Origin: Mycobacterium sp. NS-7484
Lineage (GTDB): Bacteria; Actinomycetota; Actinomycetes; Mycobacteriales; Mycobacteriaceae
Direction: 5' to 3'
Assembly: GCF_001953975.1 (NCBI RefSeq)
Contig: NZ_MBEJ01000099.1
Span: 112,901 to 176,900, forward strand
DNA: 64,000 nucleotides
The notes under the pieces were generated by a model, which ran no database searches, was not told the DNA's origin, and saw only the letters and a list, made by a program, of their open reading frames with translations. Within the stretch, counting starts at the first letter, position 1, and each line of letters begins with the position of its first letter. A program made the translations under genes and the position numbers. This document shows positions 15,657 through 24,069 of this stretch, in pieces.

Positions 15657-15920
15657 TTAGCCGCCGGCGAAGGGGGGTAACACATCCAGCGTTTGAAGCG
15701 TTGACACTGGCTTGCCCATATCGCGTACGGCGACCCCGTCCGACAGGTATGAGCAGCGCTTTAATACTCGTGCGAGTTCCGCGTCGCGCTCGCTGAGGTG
15801 CTCAACGAGCGTGGCGATCGTCGCGTCGCTCGCCAAATCTAACGTTTCCGTATCAACTCCGGCTGCGGCCGCGGCAGCGGCGAAATAACGGATCGTCACG
15901 GCAGTTGTCTGGGGTGTCAT
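15657..15920 (-). CDS. moaD: Molybdopterin synthase sulfur-carrier subunit MoaD
   Basis: 87 residues with a ubiquitin-like beta-grasp pattern: VTIRYFAAAAAAAGVDTETLDL, then TIATLVEHLSERDAELARVLKRCSYLSDGV, and LQTLDVLPPFAGG. The terminal Gly-Gly is the site of adenylation and thiocarboxylation. It starts directly after the moaA stop region in the sense that moaA ends at 15921 and moaD begins at 15920 on the same strand, so the genes are co-translated. It is the small partner of MoaE. Confidence 0.92.
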   Translation of the reverse strand: MTPQTTAVTIRYFAAAAAAAGVDTETLDLASDATIATLVEHLSERDAELARVLKRCSYLSDGVAVRDMGKPVSTLQTLDVLPPFAGG

Positions 15921-16988
15921 CTAGCCGCCGATCGCGCTCATCGGCCGGACAGGTTGGACGAAATCGGGGTCGTTGATGCCGTGCCCGGCCGGCTTGGCCC
16001 ACATTGCCGTCCGCCAGGCGGCCTCGAGCGCGTCGTCGGAGGCTCCGCCCCGCAACAACGCCCGCAGATCGCTCTCCTCGGTCGAGAACAGGCAACTGCG
16101 GATCTGGCCATCGGCGGTCAGTCTCGTGCGGTCACAGGCCGAGCAGAAGGCATGCGACACCGAGGCGATCACCCCGACGGTGCCGGCGGGATGGGCCGCA
16201 GACGCGGCCACCTGCCACAGCTCGGCGGGGGCCGATCCGCGCGGCGACTCCGAGGGCCGAAGATCGAAGTGGCGGCCCAAGGTCGCCAAGATCGTGTCGG
16301 CGTCGATCACCGTGCCGCGCTGCCAGGTGTGTCCGGCGTCCAGCGGCATCTGCTCGATGATCCGCAGCTGGTATCCGTGATCCAGGCAGTAGCCCAGCAG
16401 TTTCACCGCGTCGTCCAGGCCGGAGACCGGATCGAGTACGGCGTTGACCTTCACCGGATCCAGCCCGGCCGCCTTGGCCGCGGCCAGCCCGTCGAGCACA
16501 TCGCTCAGTCGGTCCCGGCGGGTGATCCGGGCGAAGTGGGCGGCGTCGACGCTGTCCAGGGACACGTTGATCCGGTTCAGCCCGGCGTCTTTGAGGCCTG
16601 CCGCCCGTCGGGCCAAGCCGATGCCGTTGGTGGTCAGGGTGATCTCGGGTCGGGGTGACAAGGCGGCCGCGGCGGCCACCACGTCCTCGAGATGACGGGT
16701 GACCAGTGGCTCACCGCCGGTGAACCGCACGCTGGTGATGCCCAGCCGGGTCACCGCGATGCGCAGTAGCCGGCTCAGCTCGTCGGCGCTGAGCAGCGCT
16801 TCGCCGGGCAGCCAGTCGAGGCCCTCGGCGGGCATGCAATAGGTACAGCGCAGATTGCACTTGTCGGTCAGCGAGACCCGCAGGTCGGTGGCCGCCCGGC
16901 CGTAGGTGTCGACCAGCGGGCCGCTGGTCGGGGCCGGCTCGAGCGGCTGGCGGGTCACGGTCGGCAGTCCGAGTGAGGTCAGCGTCAT
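15921..16988 (-). CDS. moaA: GTP 3',8-cyclase MoaA (radical SAM)
   Basis: 355 residues from ATG 16988. The radical SAM CxxxCxxC is DKCNLRCTYCMPAEGL with Cys44, Cys48 and Cys51; GGEPLVTRHLEDVV and the NVSLDSVD strand follow. A second cluster motif, AFCSACDRTRLTADGQIRSCLFS, binds the C-terminal 4Fe-4S cluster that holds GTP, and the chain ends with the conserved Gly-Gly (MSAIGG). It performs the first step of molybdopterin synthesis with MoaC. Its start overlaps the yccF stop by 4 bp (ATGA), so yccF-moaA-moaD form one operon. Confidence 0.95.
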   Translation of the reverse strand: MTLTSLGLPTVTRQPLEPAPTSGPLVDTYGRAATDLRVSLTDKCNLRCTYCMPAEGLDWLPGEALLSADELSRLLRIAVTRLGITSVRFTGGEPLVTRHLEDVVAAAAALSPRPEITLTTNGIGLARRAAGLKDAGLNRINVSLDSVDAAHFARITRRDRLSDVLDGLAAAKAAGLDPVKVNAVLDPVSGLDDAVKLLGYCLDHGYQLRIIEQMPLDAGHTWQRGTVIDADTILATLGRHFDLRPSESPRGSAPAELWQVAASAAHPAGTVGVIASVSHAFCSACDRTRLTADGQIRSCLFSTEESDLRALLRGGASDDALEAAWRTAMWAKPAGHGINDPDFVQPVRPMSAIGG

Positions 16989-17377
16989 GCCGGCACCTTC
17001 ACCGAGTCGACGGGAACGATCTCCTTGCCCAGCGGCACCAGTGACACGGGGATCATCTTCAGGTCGGCCAGCGCCAGCGGAATCCCGACGATGGTGACGG
17101 CCATGGCGGCCGCGCTGACCAGGTGGCCGATGGCGAGCCAGATGCCGAACAGCAGTACCCAGATGATGTTGCCGATCAGGGCGCCGGGCCGGGTCCCCGG
17201 TTTGTCGACGATGGTGCGGCCGAACGGCCACAGGGCGTAGGAAGCGATGCGCAGGGACGCGAACCCGAACGGAATCGTGATGATCAGGACAAAACAGATC
17301 AACGCGGCCAGCAGATAGCCCAGCGCCAACCACAGGCCGCCGAAGATCAACCAGATGATGTTCAGTATCACTCGCAT
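16985..17377 (-). CDS. YccF-domain inner membrane protein (Rv0870c homologue)
   Basis: 130 residues with two YccF repeats, each a hydrophobic hairpin followed by a signature: ILNIIWLIFGGLWLALGYLL, then ITIPFGFASLRIASYALWPFG, and again IGNIIWVLLFGIWLAIGHLV, then TIVGIPLALADLKMIPVSLVPLG. About three to four membrane segments. It is the first gene of the yccF-moaA-moaD unit. Function unknown; the link with molybdopterin genes is conserved in mycobacteria. Confidence 0.9.
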   Translation of the reverse strand: MRVILNIIWLIFGGLWLALGYLLAALICFVLIITIPFGFASLRIASYALWPFGRTIVDKPGTRPGALIGNIIWVLLFGIWLAIGHLVSAAAMAVTIVGIPLALADLKMIPVSLVPLGKEIVPVDSVKVPA

Positions 17378-17466
17378 ATGCGGCGTATCTCTCCTTTAGA
17401 GGTGCTGCAAGCCTACCGAGTAATCGAGGTGAACCGCCTGGCCGACTCCGAGTAAGATCGCTGCAT

Positions 17467-17491
17467 CGCGTCCCGGCGCCGTCGGGACGCG
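17467..17491 (+). promoter_or_regulatory. Stable hairpin in the cspB upstream region
   Basis: CGCGTCCCG (17467-17475), 7-nt loop, CGGGACGCG (17483-17491): perfect 9-bp arms. It sits 49 nt before the cspB start in the yccF/cspB divergent region and could be part of a structured cold-shock leader or a terminator of a small transcript. Confidence 0.4.
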
Positions 17492-17540
17492 GTCTTTATG
17501 TGTGTAGGTAGTTCTGACAAACGACGAGCGGGTGAGAGCA

Positions 17541-17951
17541 GTGCCGACCGGCAAGGTTAAGTGGTACGACGCTGAAAAGGGCTTCGGCTTTTTGTCCCAG
17601 GAAGAGGGCGAGGACGTCTATGTGCGGTCCTCGGCGTTGCCCGCGGGCGTCGAGACCCTCAAGGCCGGTCAGCGCGTGGAGTTCGGTGTGGCCGCCGGAC
17701 GGCGCGGCCCGCAGGCGTTGAGCCTCAAGCTCATCGACCCGCCGCCGAGCCTGAGCCGCAGCCGGCGTGAAGCCGAGCGTCCCGAGCACAAGCACACACC
17801 CGATGAACTGCACGGCATGGTCTCGGACATGATCACGCTGCTCGAGGACATCGTTCAGCCTGAGCTGCGCAAGGGGCGCTACCCCGACCGCAAGGTGGCC
17901 CGGCGAGTGTCCGAGGTGGTCAAGGCCGTCGCGCAGGAGCTCGACGCCTAG
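17541..17951 (+). CDS. cspB: Cold-shock-domain protein with C-terminal extension (CspB)
   Basis: 136 residues from GTG 17541. Residues 1-67 are a cold-shock domain with RNP1 (KGFGFL, 13-18) and RNP2 (VYVRSSAL, ~26-33). Unlike the 67-residue CspA type, a ~65-residue helical, charged tail follows (PDELHGMVSDMITLLEDIVQPELRKGRYPDRKVARRVSEVV). This two-part layout is that of mycobacterial CspB (Rv0871). The CSD binds single-stranded nucleic acid; the tail's role is unknown. Divergent from yccF; the next gene starts 24 bp downstream. Confidence 0.92.
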   Translation: MPTGKVKWYDAEKGFGFLSQEEGEDVYVRSSALPAGVETLKAGQRVEFGVAAGRRGPQALSLKLIDPPPSLSRSRREAERPEHKHTPDELHGMVSDMITLLEDIVQPELRKGRYPDRKVARRVSEVVKAVAQELDA

Positions 17952-17975
17952 CAGCTCGGCGGGAACACTGGGGGC

Positions 17976-18992
17976 ATGGCTCAGGGTTCCTACGTCGCGA
18001 GCGGCAGCGGCGAATTCAACCGCGACACCAACTACATCACCACGCGCATCACGCGCAATGGTGCTGACGGCTACCCCGTCGAGGCCGGCCGTTATCGGTT
18101 GATCGTGGCGCGAGCCTGTCCGTGGGCCAATCGAACGATCATCGTGCGCCGGTTGTTGGGCTTGGAAGATGCGCTGTCCATCGGCTTTTGCGGCCCGACG
18201 CACGACGCGCGCAGCTGGACGTTCGACCTCGACCCCGGTGGGGTCGACCCGGTGCTGAAGATCCCGCGGTTGCGCGACGCGTACCTCAAGCGGTTTGGCG
18301 ACTACGAGAAGGGCATCACCGTGCCCGCGATCGTCGAGGTGGCCACGGGTGAGGTGGTGACCAACGACTACGCCCAGATGACGCTGGACTTCTCCACCGA
18401 GTGGACGGAGTTTCACCGCGACGGTGCCCCGCAGCTGTATCCCGAGCCGTTGCGTGCCGAGATCGACGAGGTGGCCCAACGGATCTACACCGAGGTCAAC
18501 AACGGTGTGTACCGCTGCGGTTTCGCGGGTTCACAGCAGGCCTACGACAAGGCCTACGACCGGTTGTTCGCCGCGCTGGACTGGCTGAGCGAACGGCTGA
18601 GCACGCAGCGGTATCTGGTGGGCGACACCATCACCGAGGCCGACGTCCGGTTGTTCACCACGCTGGCCCGCTTCGATCCGGTGTACCACGGTCATTTCAA
18701 GTGCAACCGGTCCAAGCTCAGCGAGCTACCGGTGTTGTGGGCCTATGCCCGTGATCTGTTCCAGACGCCGGGGTTCGGCGACACCATCGACTTCGTCCAG
18801 ATCAAGCAGCACTACTACATCGTGCATTCCGACATCAACCCGACGCAGATCGTGCCCAAGGGTCCGGATCTGGCCAACTGGCTTACGCCACATGGTCGGG
18901 AAGCGCTGGGCGGCAGGCCTTTCGGCGACGGTACCCCGCCGGGGTCGACGCCCGAGGGGGAGCGGGTACCGGCCGGGCACTCAGCGGGCTAG
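17976..18992 (+). CDS. Glutathionyl-hydroquinone reductase-like (GST superfamily) protein
   Basis: 338 residues. The thioredoxin-like domain holds the catalytic CPWANR (Cys48), the hallmark of Xi-class GSTs, with TVPAIVEVATGEVVTNDYAQM (~103-123) forming the thiol-binding face, and an all-helical C-terminal domain containing YLVGDTITEADVRLFTTLARFDPVYHGHFKCN (~208-240). These enzymes remove a low-molecular-weight thiol from hydroquinones; mycobacteria lack glutathione, so mycothiol is the likely partner by inference. The 3' end overlaps the convergent DUF2771 gene by 12 bp. Confidence 0.88.
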   Translation: MAQGSYVASGSGEFNRDTNYITTRITRNGADGYPVEAGRYRLIVARACPWANRTIIVRRLLGLEDALSIGFCGPTHDARSWTFDLDPGGVDPVLKIPRLRDAYLKRFGDYEKGITVPAIVEVATGEVVTNDYAQMTLDFSTEWTEFHRDGAPQLYPEPLRAEIDEVAQRIYTEVNNGVYRCGFAGSQQAYDKAYDRLFAALDWLSERLSTQRYLVGDTITEADVRLFTTLARFDPVYHGHFKCNRSKLSELPVLWAYARDLFQTPGFGDTIDFVQIKQHYYIVHSDINPTQIVPKGPDLANWLTPHGREALGGRPFGDGTPPGSTPEGERVPAGHSAG

Positions 18993-19490
18993 CGCCGGTT
19001 TCTCCGGCCAGACGGTGCTCACCGACCACTCGGCGTGCGGCAGCGCGAACTCTTTGCCGTCCTGGTCCTGCACCAGGGTCAACAGTTGGACGGCCAATCC
19101 GGTGAGCCGGCCGCGGTTGGGGTCGACGGTCGGGATGGTGACGGCCAGGGTGGTCTTGGGTGCGTAGTAGGAGACCGTGGTGTCGATCGGGTTCTCGTAG
19201 ACCCGCAGCAGCCGCCACGGTGCCCGCGCGATCGCGCTGGACACCGAGAGCTGTACCGGGTTGTCCTCGGTGACCGGCAGTTCGCCCGTCTGCTGCGGGT
19301 CGACGCAGTCGTCGAGGTTGAGCACCTGGCAGTACTGGAACGGGCCGATGCGCACCGAGTGCCCGTGTGAGTAGGCGCTGATCTGCGGCAGTTGATCGCC
19401 ATGGCCGCGGCTGAGCTTCCAGATTCCGACGCCGGTGCCGGCGATGGCCAGGACCACTACGGCGGCCAGGATCATCACGGTGCGCTTCAC
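18981..19490 (-). CDS. DUF2771 membrane-anchored protein (Rv0875c homologue)
   Basis: 169 residues with one N-terminal membrane anchor (VMILAAVVVLAIAGTGVGIW, residues 5-24) and an extracytoplasmic beta-rich domain with a Cys pair (FQYCQVLNLDDC) that could form a disulfide. No lipobox is evident. The start overlaps the stop of the upstream MFS gene by 4 bp, so it is the second gene of that operon. Function unknown. Confidence 0.85.
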   Translation of the reverse strand: MKRTVMILAAVVVLAIAGTGVGIWKLSRGHGDQLPQISAYSHGHSVRIGPFQYCQVLNLDDCVDPQQTGELPVTEDNPVQLSVSSAIARAPWRLLRVYENPIDTTVSYYAPKTTLAVTIPTVDPNRGRLTGLAVQLLTLVQDQDGKEFALPHAEWSVSTVWPEKPALAR

Positions 19491-21115
19491 CTGCTGCCGC
19501 CTTGTCGAGCGGCCAGCACCGGGCGGTTGCCGCCGAGGCCGGGAATCAGCGATTCGCCGCGATAGCTCACGATTGTCTGCGCGAGACCGAGTATCAGCAC
19601 GGCCGTGATCGTAGTGAACCCGACTGAGAGGTCTGTATAGATCAGCACTCCGGTCGCACCGCCGGCCACCCAGGCCAGCTGCAACACCGATTCGGAGCGG
19701 CCGAAGGCCGAGGCCCGGGACGCCTCGGGAAGGTCATCCTGCAGGGAGGCGTCGAGGGAGGCCTTGGCGATGGCGCTGGCGGCGGAGGTGACGAGCGTGG
19801 CCCCGGCGGCCACCAGAAGGTTTCCGGTGAGCGCGGCGGCCAGCGCGACGACCGTCACCGCGGTCGCGGCCCGCACCACCAGCTGTGCGGGGTGGCCCAA
19901 CTTGAGCCGGGCGGCAGCGATGTTGCCGCCGAAGTTGCCGACGCCGGCCGCGGCGCCGATCAGGCCGAGGATGAGCAGCTGTTCCCAGCCGCTGGCGTCG
20001 TGCGACTTGGCGACGAACGCGGGATAGAGGAACAGGAAGCCGACCATCACCTTGATGGTGCAGTTGCCCCACAGCGCGGTGATGGTGTTGCGACCCAGGG
20101 GTTGTCGCTCGGCCTTGGGCTTGTCGGGGTGACGGCGCAGCTCGCCGGCACCACCGCCCGACTGACCGTGGTAGCTCAGCGTCGTGGGCACCTCACCCTC
20201 GGTGACCTCCACCCACTTCGGGATCCGCATCGACAGCACGGCGCCGGCCACCGTGACGGCGACCACCACATACAGCGCGCCGGGCAACTGCGCGACGTTG
20301 AACAGATACTCGGCGCCCGCAGCGATGCCGCCGCCCACGACGGTGCCGCCGAGCAGACCGAACGTCGTCAGCCGCGAGTTCACCCGGACCAGGTCGATCG
20401 ACGGCGGCAACACGCGCGGAGTGACCGCGCTGCGCAGCACCGAGAACGATTTGGACAGCACCATCATGCCGAGCGCGCACGGGTAGAGCACCCAGGACGG
20501 ATAGCTTCCGGTGGCACCGTCGTAGTTGGCGATCAGCACGACGATCAGCGCGGTGCGCAACGCGAACGACGCGGCCAGCGCCATCCGTCGGCCGTGTTGC
20601 AGGCGGTCCAGCGCGGGCCCGATCAGCGGGGCGATCACCGCGAACGGGGCAATCGTGATCAGCAGGTACAGCGCGACCTTGCTCTTGGACTCGCCGCTGG
20701 CCGCGGCGAAGAACAGCGTGTTGGCCAGGGCGACGGCCATGGCCGCGTCGACGGCGAAGTTCGCCACCACGGGCCAGGTGAGCGCGGTCAGGCCGGACTT
20801 GTCGGCGCCGTCGGCGGTGGCGGCGCGGTGCACGAAACCGTACATCCGCGTGCCCATTTCGCGGCTTCGGGCGGCGGCGGCCCGAGTGACGGTGACCTTC
20901 TCGCCGGCCGCCGAGCCGACCCCGCGCGAGCGTGGCGGTTCATCGTGCCCGGAATACGTGGCGGTGTGTTGCTCGTCGAGCGGCGGCAGCCAGCGATTGG
21001 AACTGGGCACCGATTGCCGGCGTGGCCGACGCGGCGTCTCATCACTGGGATAGTTGGCCATTCCGGGATGTTCCGCACCGCGATCGGTCGGTGGCCGCGG
21101 CGGGTAATAGGTCAC
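19487..21115 (-). CDS. MFS-type integral membrane protein (Rv0876c homologue)
   Basis: 542 residues from GTG 21115 (an ATG at 21133 is in frame and cannot be excluded). A ~100-residue hydrophilic, Arg/Pro-rich N-terminus precedes about twelve membrane segments, beginning at LTWPVVANFAVDAAMAVALANTLFF. A cytoplasmic loop of ~40 residues (KWVEVTEGEVPTTLSYHGQ) lies between the two halves. A fusion with DUF2771 does not occur; the two genes overlap by 4 bp. Essentially all mycobacteria carry this pair. Substrate unknown. The 5' end is divergent from the DUF3027 gene. Confidence 0.82.
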   Translation of the reverse strand: MTYYPPRPPTDRGAEHPGMANYPSDETPRRPRRQSVPSSNRWLPPLDEQHTATYSGHDEPPRSRGVGSAAGEKVTVTRAAAARSREMGTRMYGFVHRAATADGADKSGLTALTWPVVANFAVDAAMAVALANTLFFAAASGESKSKVALYLLITIAPFAVIAPLIGPALDRLQHGRRMALAASFALRTALIVVLIANYDGATGSYPSWVLYPCALGMMVLSKSFSVLRSAVTPRVLPPSIDLVRVNSRLTTFGLLGGTVVGGGIAAGAEYLFNVAQLPGALYVVVAVTVAGAVLSMRIPKWVEVTEGEVPTTLSYHGQSGGGAGELRRHPDKPKAERQPLGRNTITALWGNCTIKVMVGFLFLYPAFVAKSHDASGWEQLLILGLIGAAAGVGNFGGNIAAARLKLGHPAQLVVRAATAVTVVALAAALTGNLLVAAGATLVTSAASAIAKASLDASLQDDLPEASRASAFGRSESVLQLAWVAGGATGVLIYTDLSVGFTTITAVLILGLAQTIVSYRGESLIPGLGGNRPVLAARQGGSR

Positions 21116-21193
21116 GCCCCGATTCTCTCTCATCTGCCGCCGCGGTGGCCGACAGGCAACCGGTGTGGCTCGAGGTTGCCCCGGTCAGGCACT

Positions 21194-21985
21194 ATGGAGG
21201 CGATGGAAAGCGTGACCGAACCAGCTGAGCAGTCTGCCCAAACCCCTCCGGCGGCCCCGTCGCCGGAGCAGGAAGCGGTGCTGTTGGGTGCCACCGAGCA
21301 GGCCCGCGCGGCGCTGATCGAGTTCAGCGGCCTGGACGCGGTGGGTGAATACCTCGGTGCGAGCATCGAGGACTCTGCCTCGGCCACGCACCGGTTCCTG
21401 GCCGATCTGCCTGGTTACCGCGGCTGGCAGTGGGCCGTCGTGGTGGCCGCCTACCCGGGTGCCGACCACGCGACGATCAGTGAGCTGGTGCTGGTGCCGG
21501 GCCCGACGGCGTTGCTGGCTCCGCAGTGGGTGCCCTGGCAGGACCGGGTGCGCCCCGGCGATCTCGGCCCGGGCGATCTGCTGGCCCCGGCTCCGAATGA
21601 TCCGCGGCTGGTGCCCGGGTATGTCGCCACCGGGGATCCGCTGATCGATGACACCGCGCTGGAGCTCGGCCTGGGCCGGCGCCAGTTGCTCAGTGAATGG
21701 GGCCGCGCGCAGGCGGCGCAACGCTGGCACGACGGGGATTACGGGCCCGGTTCGGCGATGGCCCGCTCGACGCGCCGGGTCTGCCGTGATTGTGGCTTTT
21801 ACCTGCCGCTCGGCGGCGCGCTGGGCGTGATGTTCGGAGTCTGCGCCAACGAGCTGTCCGCCGACGGGCACGTGGTGGAGGCCGAGTATGGCTGCGGCGC
21901 CCATTCGGACACGCCGCAACCGCCGGGCACCGGGTCGCCGATGTACGAACCGTACGACGACGGTGTGCTTGATCTCGCCGACTGA
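21194..21985 (+). CDS. DUF3027 protein (Rv0877 homologue)
   Basis: 263 residues from ATG 21194. An acidic, disordered N-terminus is followed by a conserved domain: LADLPGYRGWQWAVVVAAYPGADHATISELVLVPG (~70-105) and WVPWQDRVRPGDLGPGDLLAPAPNDPRLVPGY (~115-146). Near the C-terminus CRDCGFYLPLGGALG and GVCANE with a following YGCGAHS suggest a zinc ribbon. The long open frame further upstream is only antisense to the MFS gene. Conserved in actinobacteria; function unknown. Confidence 0.85.
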   Translation: MEAMESVTEPAEQSAQTPPAAPSPEQEAVLLGATEQARAALIEFSGLDAVGEYLGASIEDSASATHRFLADLPGYRGWQWAVVVAAYPGADHATISELVLVPGPTALLAPQWVPWQDRVRPGDLGPGDLLAPAPNDPRLVPGYVATGDPLIDDTALELGLGRRQLLSEWGRAQAAQRWHDGDYGPGSAMARSTRRVCRDCGFYLPLGGALGVMFGVCANELSADGHVVEAEYGCGAHSDTPQPPGTGSPMYEPYDDGVLDLAD

Positions 21986-21992
21986 GGCGGGC

Positions 21993-22445
21993 TCAGCTCT
22001 CGGCGGCGGCCTTGATGCGGGCCAGCGAGGCCTTCATCCCGTCGACGAGCTCGTCCTCGAAGCTGGGCACGCCGCCCATGAGGGCATTCACCAGCGCATT
22101 GGACACGGCCGAGGTGCCGTTCTCGGCATGGCGGGACTCCGTCACCCGGGTGCCGTTCGCCGTCGGCTCGAGTTCGTAGGTCCACACGGTGTTGTTGGCC
22201 TCCACCAGGAACGCCAGCTTCTGTTTGTCGATCACCTCGGTGAGGCGTGACGTGGTGGGCCAGAACAGGAACTTGCGCCGGTTGAGGTTGAACGTGCGGG
22301 TGCCCGGACGCACCGGTCCCAGCGGTTTCATCAGCCGGCACTGCGGGCTCCACTGCGGCATCAGGCGCAGGTCCGAGATCAGTCCCCACACCTTGTCGAC
22401 GGGCGCGTCGATGTCGATGCTGGCTTGCAGTAGTGGTGCGGCCAT
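21993..22445 (-). CDS. SRPBCC (START-like) family protein
   Basis: 150 residues with the polyketide-cyclase/dehydrase fold: ASIDIDAPVDKVWGLISDLRLMPQWSPQ (~8-35) at the front, a beta-rich middle, and a long C-terminal helix (VPSFEDELVDGMKASLARIKAAAES). This fold binds hydrophobic ligands. Upstream by 9 bp is a small membrane protein on the same strand. It is convergent with the DUF3027 gene, with 7 bp between stops. Ligand unknown. Confidence 0.85.
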   Translation of the reverse strand: MAAPLLQASIDIDAPVDKVWGLISDLRLMPQWSPQCRLMKPLGPVRPGTRTFNLNRRKFLFWPTTSRLTEVIDKQKLAFLVEANNTVWTYELEPTANGTRVTESRHAENGTSAVSNALVNALMGGVPSFEDELVDGMKASLARIKAAAES

Positions 22446-22454
22446 GGTGTCTCC

Positions 22455-22715
22455 TCAGGTCAATCCGCTTTGCGCGCCGCGAGATCCGCGTCGCACGGCA
22501 CGGCGCTGGATCAGGAATATAGACGTGCCGAGCACACCGATCGCCAGCCCCGCGACGGTGAACGGCCGCCACACGTGCAGCGCGCCCACCGTGAACGACA
22601 GGATCGTGGCGATCAGCCAGGCCGTGGCGATCACCAGGATCACCGGCCACGGTTCCAGCAGCGCGGCAGGCAATGCCGGAAGTTGCGGCGCCGGGTCGTT
22701 GGTTTCCTCGGTCAT
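22455..22715 (-). CDS. Small two-TM membrane protein (DUF2530-like, Rv0879c homologue)
   Basis: 86 residues from ATG 22715: acidic/proline-rich start, two membrane segments (EPWPVILVIATAWLIATILSF and WRPFTVAGLAIGVLGTSIFLI) and a basic cytoplasmic tail RRAVRRGSRG. It is divergent from the MarR gene with 85 bp between them and probably co-transcribed with the SRPBCC gene. Function unknown; the DUF assignment is from memory of the family pattern. Confidence 0.75.
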   Translation of the reverse strand: MTEETNDPAPQLPALPAALLEPWPVILVIATAWLIATILSFTVGALHVWRPFTVAGLAIGVLGTSIFLIQRRAVRRGSRGAQSGLT

Positions 22716-22787
22716 CGCCGACCAACGTATCCGATCCGGTGACCATTCATTGGTCTTCGTTTTAGCCCTTTGCGCTCGGGGGCTCAG

Positions 22788-22793
22788 TACTAT
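22788..22793 (+). promoter_or_regulatory. -10 box, leaderless-type start of the MarR operon
   Basis: TACTAT fits TANNNT and ends 7 nt before GTG 22801; no Shine-Dalgarno sequence is present. Confidence 0.5.
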
Positions 22794-22800
22794 TTGCGAT

Positions 22801-23232
22801 GTGAAAGATCCGGAATCGGTGCTCGCGAATGATCTGGCGCTCGCAGTTGTGCGTCTCGCGCGCCAATTGCGCACGCGGCGTGCGGAATCCCCGGTTTCGC
22901 TGACCCAGTTCTCGGCGCTGGCCACGTTGGTCAAGGAAGGCGCGATGACCCCGGGCGCGTTGGCAATCCGGGAGCGCGTACGCCCGCCGTCGATGACCCG
23001 GGTGATCGCGTCGTTGTCCGAGCAGGGTCTGGTGATCCGGGCCGCCCATCCGGTCGACGGGCGTCAGATCGTGGTCTCGGCATCGTCGGCCGGCAGGAGT
23101 CTGGTCGAGGCCGAACGCCGCGCCAGCCAGGAATGGCTGATGACTCATCTGTCCCGGCTGAACGCGGCCGAACGTCAGACCCTGCTCACCGCGACCAACC
23201 TGATGTCGGCCATGGTCGTCGAAGGCGCGTGA
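22801..23232 (+). CDS. MarR-family transcriptional regulator (Rv0880 homologue)
   Basis: 143 residues from GTG 22801. The winged helix is clear: SLTQFSALATLVKEGAMTPGALAIRERVRPPSMTRVIASLSEQGLVIRAAHPVDGRQIVVSASSAGRSLV (~35-104), with the DxRQ wing turn typical of MarR. The start codon overlaps a leaderless-type promoter, and the 3' end overlaps the SpoU gene by 4 bp (GTGA). The M. tuberculosis homologue is reported as a redox- or pH-responsive MarR; here only the sequence family is certain. Confidence 0.9.
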   Translation: MKDPESVLANDLALAVVRLARQLRTRRAESPVSLTQFSALATLVKEGAMTPGALAIRERVRPPSMTRVIASLSEQGLVIRAAHPVDGRQIVVSASSAGRSLVEAERRASQEWLMTHLSRLNAAERQTLLTATNLMSAMVVEGA

Positions 23233-24065
23233 GTCTGCTGAACGTCGTCGACATCGATGATCCGGCCGATCCCCGGTTGGACGACTTCCGCGATCTCAAC
23301 AGCGTGGACCGCCGCCCCGATCTGCCCAGCGGCAAAGGCCTGGTGATCGCCGAGGGGGTGCTGGTGGTGCAGCGGATGCTGGCCTCCCGCTTCGTCCCTC
23401 GGGCGCTGCTGGGCACCGACCGGCGGCTGACCGAGCTGGCCGCCGACCTCGACGGGGTGGAGGTGCCGTTCTATCGCGCCAGTGCCGAGGTGATGGCCGC
23501 CGCGGTCGGGTTTCATCTGAACCGCGGCGTGCTGGCGTCGGCCTCGCGCGCGCCGGAACTGACGGTGGCCGAGGTGATCTCCGAAGCACGCACCGTGGCG
23601 GTGCTCGAAGGGGTCAACGATCACGAGAACCTCGGGTCGATCTTCCGCAATGCCGCCGGGCTGGCAATCGATGCCGTGGTGTTCGGCGCCGGATGTGCCG
23701 ATCCGCTGTACCGCCGTGCGGTGCGGGTGTCGATGGGGCATGCCCTGCTGGTTCCGTTCGCCCGCGCCTGCTCCTGGCCTGATGAGTTGGAACTGTTGCG
23801 CGACAATGGTTTTCGGCTGTTGGCCATGACGCCGGACCCGGCCGCGGCGACGCTGTCGGAGGCGATGACGCAGCTCGACGCGCAGCGGGTGGGCATCCTG
23901 GTCGGCGCGGAGGGGCCGGGCCTGACCGAGCGGACGATGCGGGCCAGCGATGTGCGCGTGCGGATCCCGATGTCGCGCGGCACCGATTCGCTCAATGTGG
24001 CGACCGCCGCGGCGTTGGCGTTCTACGAGCGTGCCCGGCTCGGAGGCCCGATCGCGTTAGATTGA
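23229..24065 (+). CDS. SpoU/TrmH-family rRNA/tRNA 2'-O-methyltransferase (Rv0881 homologue)
   Basis: 278 residues. An N-terminal substrate-binding domain (LVIAEGVLVVQRMLASRFVPRALLG) precedes a SPOUT domain with its three motifs: EGVNDHENLGSIFRNAA (~135-151), VGILVGAEGPGLTERTM (~223-239) and VRIPMSRGTDSLNVATAAALAFYE (~245-268), which form the trefoil-knot SAM site. It methylates ribose in rRNA or tRNA. GTG 23229 overlaps the MarR stop, so it is translationally coupled. Target nucleotide not predictable. Confidence 0.92.
   Translation: MSLLNVVDIDDPADPRLDDFRDLNSVDRRPDLPSGKGLVIAEGVLVVQRMLASRFVPRALLGTDRRLTELAADLDGVEVPFYRASAEVMAAAVGFHLNRGVLASASRAPELTVAEVISEARTVAVLEGVNDHENLGSIFRNAAGLAIDAVVFGAGCADPLYRRAVRVSMGHALLVPFARACSWPDELELLRDNGFRLLAMTPDPAAATLSEAMTQLDAQRVGILVGAEGPGLTERTMRASDVRVRIPMSRGTDSLNVATAAALAFYERARLGGPIALD
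24058..24063 (+). promoter_or_regulatory. -10 box overlapping the SpoU stop, for the small membrane gene
   Basis: TAGATT fits TANNNT and ends 6 nt before GTG 24070. It would give the next gene its own leaderless transcript inside the operon. Confidence 0.35.
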
Positions 24066-24069
24066 CACC

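Noticed and set aside
19892..21193. Upstream extension of the DUF3027 frame by 434 codons
   Set aside because: It is antisense to the MFS gene and lacks family similarity; ATG 21194 gives the normal protein.
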